Numbered from the stretch's first letter, positions 44,800 through 55,824 are shown. The stretch is DNA of 64,000 nucleotides from Gautieria morchelliformis (GCA_015179125.1 WHVA01000124.1:1-64000), one strand, 5' to 3'. The notes: generated by a model from the sequence alone, not told the origin. Made by a program: numbers and translations.

Positions 44800-45668
44800 A
44801 TGTCTTGCGTAGTAAAGGTGGCAGATTTCTCATCTCGCAGCTATTGGGACAATCGCTTCGCGTCGGAATATGCCTTCGAATGGCTTCAGCCCTCATCCAC
44901 CATTTTGCCCACCGTAAAGGCTGAAGTTCAGGTGAGAAAGAAAGGAAAATATTTCAGCGGAAATACTTTTATCTCGAATAGGCGCAGCATCGTGATGACA
45001 TGGCGATGTTACATCTGGGGTCTGGTTCTAGCGACCTCTCGAACCATCTACGTCACCTACTGTTTCCCGAACACAATCAAGATGGGTGTAGAAATATATC
45101 CAGCAGTGCAGTGATTTTGAACGTTGACTTCGCGGCTGCCGCAATTGAGACTGGTCGCCGTCGTGAGCGAGAGGAATTTGGTGACGCCAGGAACGGGATC
45201 GGGAATATGCACTGGGAAGTTGTAGATCTTCTCGACTGGGCCTCCTTCAAACGCTCATGCGATGAACACTGTGGGAGACAGTTTAATCTCATAGTCGAGA
45301 AATCGTGCACGGACGCCCTGGCCTGCGGCGCAGACGTCCAGCTTGGACCTTTCTCTGAGGACGAAAGGGGGATACACATATCTCGAGACTTATACTCGCG
45401 GCCGTTTGCTCCAGAGGTTGCTGTCTCCATCTATTTAGCAGCCGTGACGCAGCCTGGGGGGGCATGGATCGCCTTATCGTATTCAGCCGAGCGTTTTGAT
45501 TTCCTGCGAGATGCCAAACAGCCTGCAGCAGCGATGTGGTCTATCGAGCAGATTCAGAAAGTACTGGCAGGCGGAAACGTTGAAGGGGGAGACGGGAGAA
45601 CAGTATATCGACCAGAAATTGTCCATTTTGTGTACACGATAAGAAGAATGCCCAGAAAGGAGGAATGA
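44800..45668 (+). CDS. Class I AdoMet-dependent methyltransferase (METTL13/EEF1A-lysine-MTase-like)
   Basis: Two exons, 44800-44931 and 44982-45668, give 272 residues. The start MSCVVKVADF is chosen because of the good context (TACCATG) and because YWDNRFASEY, a typical N-terminal substrate-cap motif of this family, follows soon after. Motif I is LHLGSGSSDLS, the acidic residue of motif II is in ILNVDFAAAAI, then comes WEVVDLLDW, and motif IV is FNLIVEKSCTDAL, like the DKGTLDA of METTL13-type enzymes. The C-terminal sheet (QPGGAWIALSYSAERF) is present. Members methylate lysines or N-termini of proteins such as elongation factor 1A; the substrate here is inferred only. Codon use and intron type match the neighbouring GMC gene. 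Confidence 0.8.
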
Positions 45669-46339
45669 TCCCCTCATGACGCAGCACCATCATTCGTAAC
45701 TCACCTTGATAAGTAGAGTTTCGTTTCCCATTTCTGATTATGTAACTCTGGATCCAACCAGTTACCGGTGTTCCAAGGGAGCTGACATGATTTTCCAATC
45801 TGAATTATCGAATGACTGCAAAAAACGCCAGACGTCCAATACCGTTTATTCTGGCTAGGTCGCACTGTCCCCATTCTAATAATATCATACTAAACAAAAG
45901 TGCAAACATGTCGCAAATCACCTCAGTAGCTTCCTGGGCTTTCTTGGGCCACCGGGCACAGCTCTACATCACCGTCACGGCCGATACACCGAATGCACAA
46001 TATCGTGATTACCATGTCGTTGTGCCCCATGTAGAAATTCGATGGTCTCTTCATACAACCTCGCCACGTCTTACAGGATATGCCGCCAAAATGAGAATTG
46101 ACACGAGAGAGAGAGAGAGATAGAGAGAGAGATAGTCAATCAGAGTCCTCAAAGCGCTAAGCACTTATGGTGCACCATACTACTGTGTAAGAGATTCTAC
46201 TTATTTATCTATCTAATGTATTGTTAGTCTGTGGCAGCTAGACTGCATGATATAGGAAGAAGAGACTACAACTGGATTTGAGTGTGAGCATAGGGAAATG
46301 AGATCCCTATATATTCTACGGTGATGATGAGCTGGCGCA
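45669..46339. other. Unassigned region with a GA microsatellite
   Basis: A 72-codon frame at 45907-46122 (MSQITSVASWAFLGHRAQLY) has no recognised domain. It runs into a (GA)n microsatellite at about 46104-46134. No other feature is visible. Confidence 0.3.
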
Positions 46340-48078
46340 GTGCCAGAGCATCATGGCCATGGCCTCAGCAAATGGCCAGTCCAGATGGGGTGGACAGGGT
46401 CGGTGGCACGAAGTGTGGGTAGGTCGGTAAGCTCTGTAAGAGCATCATGCGCTGGGGGGAGAATCATTGGATGGTGGTAGTATGTAGCAGTGTGGCTCTG
46501 CCAAGTTATGGCTAGCAGCCAGGGGAATGTAGGACTGGGGAGGGTACACATTGCCTAGATTTCATAGAGTGGGCCTGCATTGGCCAGTTTGCATGAATGG
46601 CAGTCTAAGGCAGTGTTGTGGATAGGGCATTCCTGACTGCTTGCCACGTGATTGCCTGCACAAACTGCACTGGGTTTGACATGCTGGCATGGTACGGGAC
46701 TGTCACACTTTTCCTCATTGGAGCAATGACATTCGCGTGTTATGTGGTTGCCTGCACAGTATCCACAAATTGTTGTTCTTTCCCAGAGTCATGCAAAGTT
46801 CCCAAAGTGATGACAATTGTAACATTGCGGCAGGCGGTGAATAAACTTAGTTGTTGGGTGGAGGTGACCTCAAAATGCAATGTGGTGGGTGATGCAGCTG
46901 TTGGCGAGCTGGGCATCTGTGAAGTAGAGTACTACAGATACATGCTTCTTTGTTTGTTGATTGTTCTGCAGGTGGGAGAGGAAATCAGCCTGGTGGAGTG
47001 TCAAAGGGTGGGTGATAATGTGCTCGTTTTGGTTAATGAGAGAAATGACATCACAGCTATAGGGATGCACACCGTCCGTATTACGGCCACGGCCGTATAA
47101 TGTACGGCGGGTTGATGGATACGGCAGACCGTATGCCGTCCGTATGGTCAAGACCTCTCCCCTCTGACGGTACGGTACGGCACCGTACCGGCCGTATTAC
47201 GGTTGACGGCAATACTATACGGTGGGGCTATTGGAAGATCGGTTAGTGACCGATCCGCGTAGACTATGACATTGTATTATATTAGTATGCTCGCCTATGC
47301 GGCCTACACAGGTAGCTGCGCTTTATGTCAGCCTATGCAGACTAATTAGGCATGCCCGATGTGTACCTGCCAGCAGTAGCGCCCGTCAGGCGCTGTGTTT
47401 TTGGCTTGGCTAACACGTTTTCGGCGTTTACCGATGCATGCCGTATACATACCGTACATACCGTACACGGCCGTATTTGTACGGCATATACGGTGTCAAA
47501 CCGTACCGTATACCGTACCGTCGGCACAGCACACCGAGCCTTGACGGTACGGGTGCCGTGGCCGTAATATGGCACGTACAGCCCTGGATGTACGGCACGG
47601 TGTGCATCCCTACACAGCTATCACATGAAGGGTTGAAGGTGGAAGGGATTCCATGAACAATGACTGGAAAGGTTTTTTGGGTGATAGAAAGCTGGTCGGA
47701 GAGCTTGGGGAGCCAGCGGTGTGCCATTGAAGCAAGATAAACTTGCTCAGCTTCACTACATGTCACAATCCATATGTCACCACTTCAGTGACAGCCTACT
47801 GCACGTATCCATGGTGGGAGGTTCTCTGTATCCTCATTGCCGTCAGCATCTGGTGTATATGTCCTTGTTTCAAACCAGCATTCAGCATCCTCAACCACTT
47901 TGGCAATCTCTTCTCCAAGGTCCTCATCGGAGAGGTCTGAAAACACAGGACTATTGTGATTAGATTGTGCACAAGTGTAAGATTGAATCGTGTATTGCAG
48001 AAGGGTGTTTTGCTGTCAGGAGGAGGCAGCAGGGCAGATGAGGTGGGTGAGGTGAGGACTCAAGTGTAAGTGCGCTTG
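46340..48078 (-). mobile_element. LINE (Tad/I-like) ORF1 remnant, C-terminal part
   Basis: Minus-strand reading gives EEIAKVVEDAECWFETRTYT, then SEAEQVYLASMAHRWLPKLS, PVIVHGIPSTFNPS, HPLTLHQADFLSHLQ and finally a run of zinc knuckles (CYNCHHFGNFA, CGYCAGNHITRECHC, CAGNHVASSQECP). This is the gag-like ORF1 of fungal non-LTR retrotransposons. Stops and frame changes show that it is dead. A hAT MITE (47060-47612) is inserted in it and a solo LTR starts at 48079. No endonuclease or RT part is present downstream. Confidence 0.7.
47060..47612. mobile_element. hAT-type MITE
   Basis: Terminal inverted repeats TAGGGATGCACACCGT are perfect at both ends, and the 8-base duplication CACAGCTA is perfect at 47052-47059 and 47613-47620. 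The interior is packed with TACGG and CCGTA words, the subterminal repeats expected for hAT transposase binding. It has no coding capacity. It is related to the larger element at 52337-53727. Confidence 0.92.
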
Positions 48079-48501
48079 TGTAAGGGCAACCCTAGCTGGC
48101 TGTGGAGGTCACACTACCACACAACTGACAAGGGGAAATCCAAAGAGAAAACTCTAAGGACCCCCAATGTCAGCGAGCCTGTATTATACTACGCTAGTCC
48201 ACAGCCAGGGACAACACTTGGCACTTGCCATCAACCCTGCATCCCCCTGACCTCCCTGACCCTTGATCGACCTTGATGCCACCTACTACATGAGTCGCTT
48301 GACTCCCAACACTGTTCTGAGAGCGGAAGTCAGAGAGTGGAGTGGAATTGGCAAGGCCAATGGAACTGGTGGAAGTTCCTCCAGAAGCAGAACCATTTCC
48401 GAAAGCGGAGTCGGAGATTGAAGTGGAACTGGAAGTTGAGTCAGAAATGGAGTCAGAACTTGGCATGGTGTCTGAACTGGAAAACAGGGTGTCCCCTGAC
48501 A
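48079..48501 (+). repeat. Solo LTR, TGTAAGGG family
   Basis: It starts TGTAAGGGCAACCC and ends GTCCCCTGACA. The flanks gcttg and gcttt are a near-perfect 5-base duplication. It lies in the LINE remnant. Confidence 0.85.
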
Positions 48502-48525
48502 GCTTTCCGAGGGATTGAAGGGTGT

Positions 48526-49571
48526 TGCCATGACCTGTCTATTTCTCTTACCCCACTGTCTCTATGCTCCCTCTCGTCACTCCCTAGCATCTTCGCCAGA
48601 GTTCGCCGCACCCACCGACCACTCCCCCTCTGCGTCCACTCTACCCGCTGTTCGCCCCATTCTCCGAACCACTATTCGCTGCTCGCGCATTTCGCCAGCA
48701 GGCACGCCATCAAATACGATCGATACCATTCACCCGGCATGATGGTTCATCATTAACCCCATCATCTTCTTAATCCAACCCCATTGGGTGTTCGTATGGC
48801 CAAAGTGTGTTTGCAGGACATCCCTTCCATAGGTCGTGCGGGATCAACCCAGTAAAAGAAGAGTCCGTGCAGGGTAGCATGTATGCGGGTCCCAAGGCAT
48901 GGTTTTTTCCATAAGTGTCTTCGACACCTTTATTTTCCGTCGTTTCATGTCCGCATTCTTCCCTCACTCTACTGTATGTTTATTTCATCTATGTTGTATC
49001 ATGACTGCGCACCCCTATCCAACCCTGACTCATGACGGCCTCTTTCCTATTTGCTGATACCTTACGAGTATTCGATATAAGTAGTTTACATTCGCATGTA
49101 TATTCCCCAGTTCGATTATCATACGTCGTCCATCTTGTGCAAACTTGACCTCACTGTGATCATCGCCTTGAGCCTTCTCTTGGAGATTTCTATCTTCGAC
49201 CAGCAGAGGACTTAGGCATCACTGGTGAGTTCTCATACTTCATCTTCGTTACCTTAGCCTTCAAACTATTCTCTGTGCTGTTGGCGAAGGGCTCCGAAGG
49301 AGCACCTTCGCCGGCGAAGGGATTGTCGAGACTTAGACAGCCCTTCCGTGAGACCTTGCATGTTACATCGTCAAGTACCACGGGCTATTGTACCACGGGC
49401 TATTTCACTACGACTGTAGATAGGGTGAGCCCCGTTCGGGCAGCCCTCTCATCTTGTGAACATTTATTGGTTCACCTATTTGCCGAACGGCATACTTATT
49501 CGCACAAGTCATTCGGGCATTCGCTGTTTTCACTAATACACGATATTAACGCCTAAAAACCAATCTTGACA
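48526..49571 (+). repeat. Long solo LTR (copy B)
   Basis: It begins TGCCATGACCTG and ends CCAATCTTGACA. The perfect duplication GGTGT lies at 48521-48525 and 49572-49576. It matches copies at 29303-31222 (reverse) and 54366-55627. It has landed in the LINE remnant next to a TGTAAGGG solo LTR. Confidence 0.9.
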
Positions 49572-49889
49572 GGTGTTTGAGAGTCCCATATGGGCAGATA
49601 TTGCTTCAAGTTGTGTATTGATATTGTCTAACCGCAAATTAGGATGAGGATCTTTGAGTGCTAACTGGGCTAAGGAGATCGGGTTGTGGCTTTGGTGCAA
49701 AGCAGCAAGAGAGATTGTTGTCAATTTGGGGGCCTTGGTTTTAGGAAGGGCAATCCCATAGATTAGGCCATTAAGTTGCCTGAGTATAGTGGCTAGAGAA
49801 GCGGCAGCGAGGTGTGCTGGAGGTTCATTGGGCAGCGATGGTGGTGGTTGGACCATGGGAGCCATCCCATAATTGACATAAGCTGGCAT
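49572..49889 (-). mobile_element. LINE ORF1 remnant, N-terminal part
   Basis: A minus-strand frame from 49889 encodes MPAYVNYGMAPMVQPPPSLP, then LAAASLATILRQLNGLIYGI, and ends at the solo LTR border. Position and strand fit the upstream part of the ORF1 continued at 46340-48078. The assignment rests on position, because this part of ORF1 is poorly conserved. Confidence 0.45.
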
Positions 49890-50898
49890 GTCTGCAGAGA
49901 TTGTCCAACGTCGCTATAGAATTACAAACATGTGCAAACTCTGGTGATTGAGTTGGGATCTCTCATATCATCTCACTTCCTCATGTTCCCCTCTTTACAA
50001 GTAACACACCGGATATGCATCATCTTAATACCCATCAATGAGCTTGTTGCAGTTGGTTTTCATGTGTCATTATGCTGACACCGCACTTGGAGTCATCAAT
50101 TCAAGTGTGCTTACATGACATCAAGCTTTAAGCCCATTTTGGAGACCATTCCACCCAGAAAAATTGGATATAATAACCAGTTCCTGGCTAGAACCAAGGC
50201 TCAATTTCTTGCTTGAGCAGATTATTATATCTGATGCTTTGATGTTGTATTAATACTTTTACATATGACATTATCAGACCCACCCACTGAATGGTGGCTG
50301 GTTTGGTAATTGGGGTGACGGCACTGGAAGACTTGCAAATTGTGCAGTGCTTTGGCACTGATACCAAATGCTGTGAATATCTGTTGACCTGGCAGAACCC
50401 ATGGCTATATATAGACCTTTGCGGTCTGCTACTCCATCAGCCTACATTGCTACATGAAACTTAGTCTCTCGTCTCCATCCCAATTTGTTTCTATCTTGTA
50501 CCATGGCTCAGGTGGACACCTCAGCTGTTATTCAGCTGCTGTCAGACAAGTACATACTTACCATATTGATTGAGCTGCAGGAGAACTTACATAAACTAGT
50601 TTTGTGGTCAATTCTGTAACCTTTGCAGGTACTGGGGGTATAGGAAAGTTTTCCCACAGGAAAAACCCTGACTAAAACTGGAAAAAGTGGATTATATTAT
50701 AATATTTTGGGCAGGGAAAATCATAATAAGCCTGTGAATTCTCCCATGATTTGGCCACCCATGAAAATCCCAGCCAAATCATAGGATTCAAGCATGTAAA
50801 ACTCTAAATAAAACCTTGAGAAAATGTAGTATTATGAGTAGGTTGTTTGTCATGGCAAGACTTGGTAAAAACATCAGGTTCAACATGGATTTTGCTGA
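49890..50898. other. Unassigned region upstream of the LINE ORF1
   Basis: It may contain the LINE 5' untranslated region. A short frame starting at 50503 (MAQVDTSAVIQLLSDK) followed by a GTAC donor-like site could be a first exon of an unrecognised gene. Nothing else is seen. Confidence 0.3.
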
Positions 50899-51171
50899 CC
50901 TGCAAGATCTTAGCAAAATGATAATATTTTGCCAGGTCAAATTATAAACAAAACATGGTATTACCCAGGATTTCCCTGAGCAGAAACCTAAAGCAAACAG
51001 AGTCTTCATGGTAGGGAAAACCATTTCCCAGTATTATCATTATTATTTTTCCTGCCATGAAGACACACTGTTTGCTTTGGATTTCCTGCCCAGGGAAAAC
51101 CTGGGTAATGCCATGTATTTGTTTATAATGTTAACTTGCAAAATATTATTGTTTTTTTAAGATTTTGCAGG
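50899..51171. repeat. Long imperfect palindrome (fold-back element)
   Basis: Two arms of about 130 bases, centred near 51035, are inverted copies. The outer ends are CCTGCAAGATCTTA and GATTTTGCAGG. Shared inner words include CATGGTATTACCCAGG against CCTGGGTAATGCCATG, and AAAGCAAACAG against CTGTTTGCTTT. A transcript would fold into a long hairpin. There are no clear target duplications. Confidence 0.7.
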
Positions 51172-51450
51172 TTGGAAAAACCCTTGTCAGCTAGGATAGA
51201 GCTGGATGAGTTTCCTTGGGTGACCGGATGTCCTGGATATGTAGAGATAGCCAGGCTGATCATCTCCAGTGAGCAATTAGCATCTAGCATCTCCTTCAGG
51301 CACCAGTTAATGTTCAGTAGGATCTGGAAGAGTGGCAGAGGCTTAATGACAGTATCCAAGCTAATGCATCACAGCCATGATTCCAATACAAACCCCCTAG
51401 CAGAGCAACACACAGCCACTTACATCAACCTACCTTTCTAACTAGCCAAT

Positions 51451-51857
51451 GGACCCGTGCTTCACACCGGGTTGGTTAAGGTTAACATCACACAGGGGTA
51501 GTTAATAGTATTAAAGAATTATTTGGTGGAATGAAACTACATATTTAATCAGGCTTTAGCAACACCTCTTTGTATACAATATTAGATGTTTTGTTCCCCT
51601 CCCCTAAAGAACATGGACTCTGTTCCAATTAGTGCAATGTAAAAATTCCCATGGGAAAATACTGCATATGGCAAGTCTATTCCTACCATGCCCCTGTGCT
51701 GCACACCAGGATATGCCTGGATGTGGCACAGCACTGGGTAGGGAGCTACTTTCAATTGCAATAAGATGTGTTTTACTTATCTGAATGAGTTTTATTTATT
51801 GGAAGTTTTGTCTACCCAATGCTTTTTACCTAACCCCTGGGTGAAGCATGGGTATCC
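51451..51857. repeat. Unclassified interspersed repeat with inverted ends
   Basis: The ends GGACCCGTGCTTCAC and GTGAAGCATGGGTATCC are imperfect inverted repeats. The inner part matches, in reverse, the sequences at about 55631-55775 (GATAAGTAAAAC, CAATTGAAAG) and 54166-54227. It has no coding domain. Its right end abuts a copia solo LTR. Confidence 0.5.
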
Positions 51858-52336
51858 TGTAGAGGACAGGAATTATAGGCCGTAGGACTGGACTTGGTGC
51901 TCAAAAGAATAGACTAGAAATTAATTCACTCTCTCAGTGAATTTGGTTGTCACTGAATATATTATACACTACCTAGAAATTAATTCACTACAGGATTTCT
52001 AGGTCAATAAATCGAAGGAAAATAAGACTAATTTACTTGCCTCTCTCAGTGAATTTGGTTGTCACTGAGAGAGGGGGGAAATGTGTCTTACTGTGCATAT
52101 ACTGTAGCTGCACGACCAATGGCTCAACGATATTTTGCGTGACGCGAAACTTCCACCGGGACAATGGCTCAAGGGTCCATGTGATGCGTGACACACCCAA
52201 AATGGCTCAGACAGACCGAGGCCGAAGATGGGCTGGGAAGCAAGAGGATGTACAAAAAACAACCTAATCAGCTCTACAGCAATTTGTTCTGGATAGAGCA
52301 TCACATAAAATACACTGTAAAGCAGCTATTAAGTAC

Positions 52337-53727
52337 TAGGGCTGCACACCGTGCCGTACATCCACAGCTGTACGGTGCCGTGTTACGGCCATGGCACCCG
52401 TACCGTCAGGGGTTTGGGTGATGTGCCGACGGCACGGCATACGGTATGGTGTCACGCCGTATGATACCGTAAAAATACGGCCGTATACGGTATGTACGGC
52501 ATGTACTTTTCAATCTCCACCTCGTTTCAATTTCAGCCTCGATGTCGTTTCCTTTCACTCAAGTGCCAAGTGAGTCGGCCGTCCGCCCCTACAAAGTGGC
52601 GACTATTCCACAGTACTCACGTCACTACAGAACCCAAGCGAGCGAACCGAGGAAAAAAGATGGCCGCATTGATTGAAGAGGAAGGGCTGGATGAAGATGG
52701 CCGTCCTATGAAACACGGGAGCCTGCATCGTCAGCAGAAGCGCAAACGCAAGCCAGCCAAGAAGATCGCGCAAGAAGAGGACAAGGATGAGGATGATGAC
52801 AAAGATGGCGACTTTTCGGACTCGAGCTCTGGTGACGAATCAAGCTCGGAATCCGAGTCAGATGTGTCTCACCATATGATTCCAGGTCATTAAGTAAGTG
52901 TCTCACTACATCTACCTATTCCCTACTCACCTGCTTGTCCTAGATTGCTGACATGCTCCCATCGAAAACGGCACCCAGTACCAAACGAACCAAATCAACC
53001 ACACATGCACAACAGATCCAGTCGGCTTTGGCTTCCTCCAAGGCTAAATCCATGACACATGCCAAAAAGAAACCGCGCAAGGCAACGGTTGAAGAGGTCG
53101 AGGTTGAGGATAGCTCACGAAATACAGCAACGTGCAATCGTGCCGCATCTCCCGATCCTCCCGCTCCCACTGAAACAATGACGAGTAGTACGGAACAGAG
53201 AAAAAAGGTATGACCGTTGATACCTCACCCCACTCCACTCACGGCGATCACCCCAGCAGCCAAGCGGAGTGAAACGTAGCAGTCCTATCTATCTACATCC
53301 ACTGTATCCCTGGTTGCGTACTATGTCATTATTGGAGTTTTGGGACTGACATTGTTGTTATCCTAGGATCTGCTGTCGCCGTTGAGCAAGTTTTCTCCGG
53401 AGGTCGTGACACAATCTCGTTGCGACGGGAAAGTCTTCGGCCTGAAACCATCAAAGTTTTAATGCTCAGCAAACAAAAGCTTCATCTTGCACACGCTCAG
53501 TGCACAGCGGGATTACATTGTTAACATATAATTATTAGACGACCTTGTATATAAATTTACAGTGCTCAAATAGATCCGTACACCGTAATACGGACGGTAC
53601 GGTACCCGTACCGTACCATCAGAGGGGGTGAGGTATGGATTATACGGACGGTATACGGCCTGCCGTATCTGTAAACTTACCGTGGATTATACGGCCGTAG
53701 CCGTAATACGGACGGTGTGCAGCCCTA
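52337..53727 (+). mobile_element. Internally deleted hAT transposon
   Basis: Terminal inverted repeats TAGGGCTGCACACCGT are perfect and the 8-base duplication TTAAGTAC is perfect at 52329-52336 and 53728-53735. Subterminal TACGG words are dense. It still holds N-terminal transposase-like exons and a C-terminal hAT dimerisation segment, but not the RNase H-like catalytic core. It could be moved only by an active relative. Confidence 0.92.
52660..53478 (+). pseudogene. hAT transposase remnant: N-terminal exons plus C-terminal dimerisation domain
   Basis: The first part, from ATG 52660, is MAALIEEEGLDEDGRPMKHG, then a basic RKRKPAKK and a very acidic run. A second exon-like part at about 52944-53208 is Lys- and Ser/Thr-rich (HAKKKPRKATVEEVEVE). 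After an intron-like gap, 53371-53478 reads SAVAVEQVFSGGRDTISLRR, then ESLRPETIKVLMLSKQKLH. This is the C-terminal hAT dimerisation domain of BED/hAT transposases. The DDE-type catalytic domain, normally several hundred residues between these parts, is missing. Confidence 0.8.
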
Positions 53728-54115
53728 TTAAGTACACCCTATATATCTTACCGTGACGCAACCGACTGGATGAAGGCTCAGAAACCACTGTGACATGTTA
53801 CAAGCGCCCAAAATGGCTCAGCTCAAAGGGCGCCATGACGCATTATTGATCCATTGGTCGTGCGGCTACAGTACTACCACCTGTCCCTTTAGCGCCCATG
53901 GCAGCGCGCGTCGAAATGATTACATAAGGGCACCGGTGGTGAAAAGAAGAAAAACAAATCGAAATAGAAGTACAAATCTTTGATAGAAAATTTCGGAAAA
54001 ATTCTGAAAAATCAGGTGATCATAGAAGAACAATATGAACAGAAATTGGAAGGAAATACGAATGGTGGAATTTATTTGGCTTGATTTTGGTGCAGGAGCA
54101 TAAATGCACCCAACA

Positions 54116-54365
54116 ATGGCGGTCTCAGGGCATCCAGGCTCATCTGATGAGTCCCCAGCAGTCCCCACCCAGCACTGTGGCACATCCAGGTGTAACCTGG
54201 TGCACAGCATGGCATGGTAGGAATAGACTTGCGATACGCAGTATTTTGATGTGGCACAGCACTGGGTAGGGACCGCTGGGGACCCATGGGATGAGCCTGG
54301 ATGCCATGAGACTGCCAGGGACCTGTGGAATAAGCCTGGATGCACTGGGACCACTGCTAGGGTGG
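54116..54365. other. Repeat-derived spacer
   Basis: The words GCACTGTGGCACATCCAGG and GGCACAGCACTGGGTAGGGA occur in opposite orientation here and again in the repeat at 51451-51857. No gene is seen. Confidence 0.4.
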
Positions 54366-55627
54366 TGTCATGACACGTTTATTTCCCATACTCAGATGCT
54401 CTGTTCTCCTATTTCTCACTCCACCTTTGTGTTCGTTCCGATCGCCCTTGCCGTGTTCGGCAACCGATCCTCACTGTTCACGCCATTTACCATGGCCACG
54501 CCATCGAAGCACGATCGACGTCCCTGAACTAACTTAGCAGTCATCGCTGTGCCTATCACCTCCTCTGCTGAACCCTCTTTCGATGGTGTTCCTATGATCG
54601 GACTGTCATGACTTGTGTATTTCCTGGACCTTGTTATCCCCATTTCTCCTTTCGCCACTCCTCCCCCTTGTTCGCTCGGCTTTGCCCTCCACTTCAACCA
54701 CTTCTCCCCTATGTCATTCCCGTTCGCCCTTCCTCACATTTCTCCGAACCGCTATTCGCTGCTCGTGCATTTCGCCAGCAGGCACACGATCAATACCATT
54801 TACCCGGCACGATGGTTCATCACTAACCCTATCATCTTCTTAATCCAACCCCTTTGGGTGTTCATAAGGCCAAAGTGTGTTCGCAGGACGTCCCTTCCGT
54901 AGGTCGTGCGGGATCAACCCAGTAGATGAAGAGTCCGTGCAGGGTAGCATGTATGCGGGTCCCAAGACATGGTTTTGTACATGAATGCCTTCACCACCTT
55001 TACTCTCCATCGTTTCATGTTCGCACTCTTCCCTCACTCTATTGTATGTTTATTCCATCTACTTAGTATCATGACTGCGCACCCCTATCCAACCCTGACT
55101 CACGATGGCCTCTTTCCTATTCGCTGATGCCTTACGAGCATTCGATATAAGTAGTTTACATTCGCATGTATATTCTCCAGTTCAATTATCATAGGTCGTC
55201 CATCTTGTGCAAACTTGACCTCGCTGTGATCATCGTCTTGAGCCTTCTCTTGGAGATTTCTATCTTCGACCAGCAGAGGACTTAGGCATCACTGGTGAGT
55301 TCTCATACTTCATCTTCGTTACCTTAGCCTTCGAACTATTTTCTGCGCTGTTGGTGAAGGGCTCCGAAGGAGCACCTTCGCCGGTGAAGGGATTGTCGCT
55401 ACTTAGACAGCCCTTCCGTGACACCTTGCACGTTGTATCGTCAAGTGCCACGGGCCATTTCGCTACGACTGTAGATAGGGCGAGCCCCGTTCAGGCAACC
55501 CTCCTATCTTGTGAACATTCATTGGTTCATGTATTCGCCGAATGGCATACTTATTCGCACAAGTCATTCGGGCATTCGCTGTGTTCACTAAATACACGAT
55601 ATTAACACCTAAAAACCAATCTTGACA
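54366..55627 (+). repeat. Long solo LTR (copy C)
   Basis: It begins TGTCATGACACG and ends CCAATCTTGACA. The perfect duplication GGTGG lies at 54361-54365 and 55628-55632. At 1262 bases it is close to copy A after removal of the nested LTR. A second TGTCATGAC word at 54604 marks an internal partial repeat of the 5' end. Confidence 0.92.
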
Positions 55628-55630
55628 GGT

Positions 55631-55775
55631 GGATACCTGGGTTTTGCCTGGGGGTTGCCCAGGGGTTATGTCAAACACATTGGGTAAATTAAACTTGGGA
55701 TGAGTAAAACTCATTTGGATAAGTAAAACCCATCTTATCACAATTGAAAGCAGCTCACATCAGGGTAGGTAATGT
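55631..55775. repeat. Second copy of the unclassified repeat
   Basis: It starts GGATACCTGGG and matches the inverted sequence of 51710-51857 (GTAAAACTCATTTGGATAAG, ATCTTATC, CAATTGAAAG). The long solo LTR (copy C) ends inside its first bases. Confidence 0.5.
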
Positions 55776-55824
55776 CTCCACACATTTCTCCCCCATGTCT
55801 GCGTGCCCCTCATGTATGGCATGT

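Larger units (their letters stand above)
52102..53871. mobile_element. Tc1/mariner-like MITE, itself split by a hAT element
   Basis: Terminal inverted repeats CTGTAGCTGCACGACCAATGG and CCATTGGTCGTGCGGCTACAG differ at one base. The dinucleotide TA is duplicated at 52100-52101 and 53872-53873, as expected of Tc1/mariner elements. Without the hAT insertion it is about 371 bases and non-coding. Comparison with the uninterrupted copia LTR confirms both limits. Confidence 0.8.
51858..54115 (-). repeat. Copia solo LTR split by nested DNA transposons
   Basis: On the plus strand it starts TGTAGAGGACAGG and ends GCACCCAACA. Removing the insertion at 52102-53871 with its TA leaves about 486 bases, near the 498-base family length. 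It is more diverged than the other copies. Its flanks (tatcc and atggc) do not match. Confidence 0.8.
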
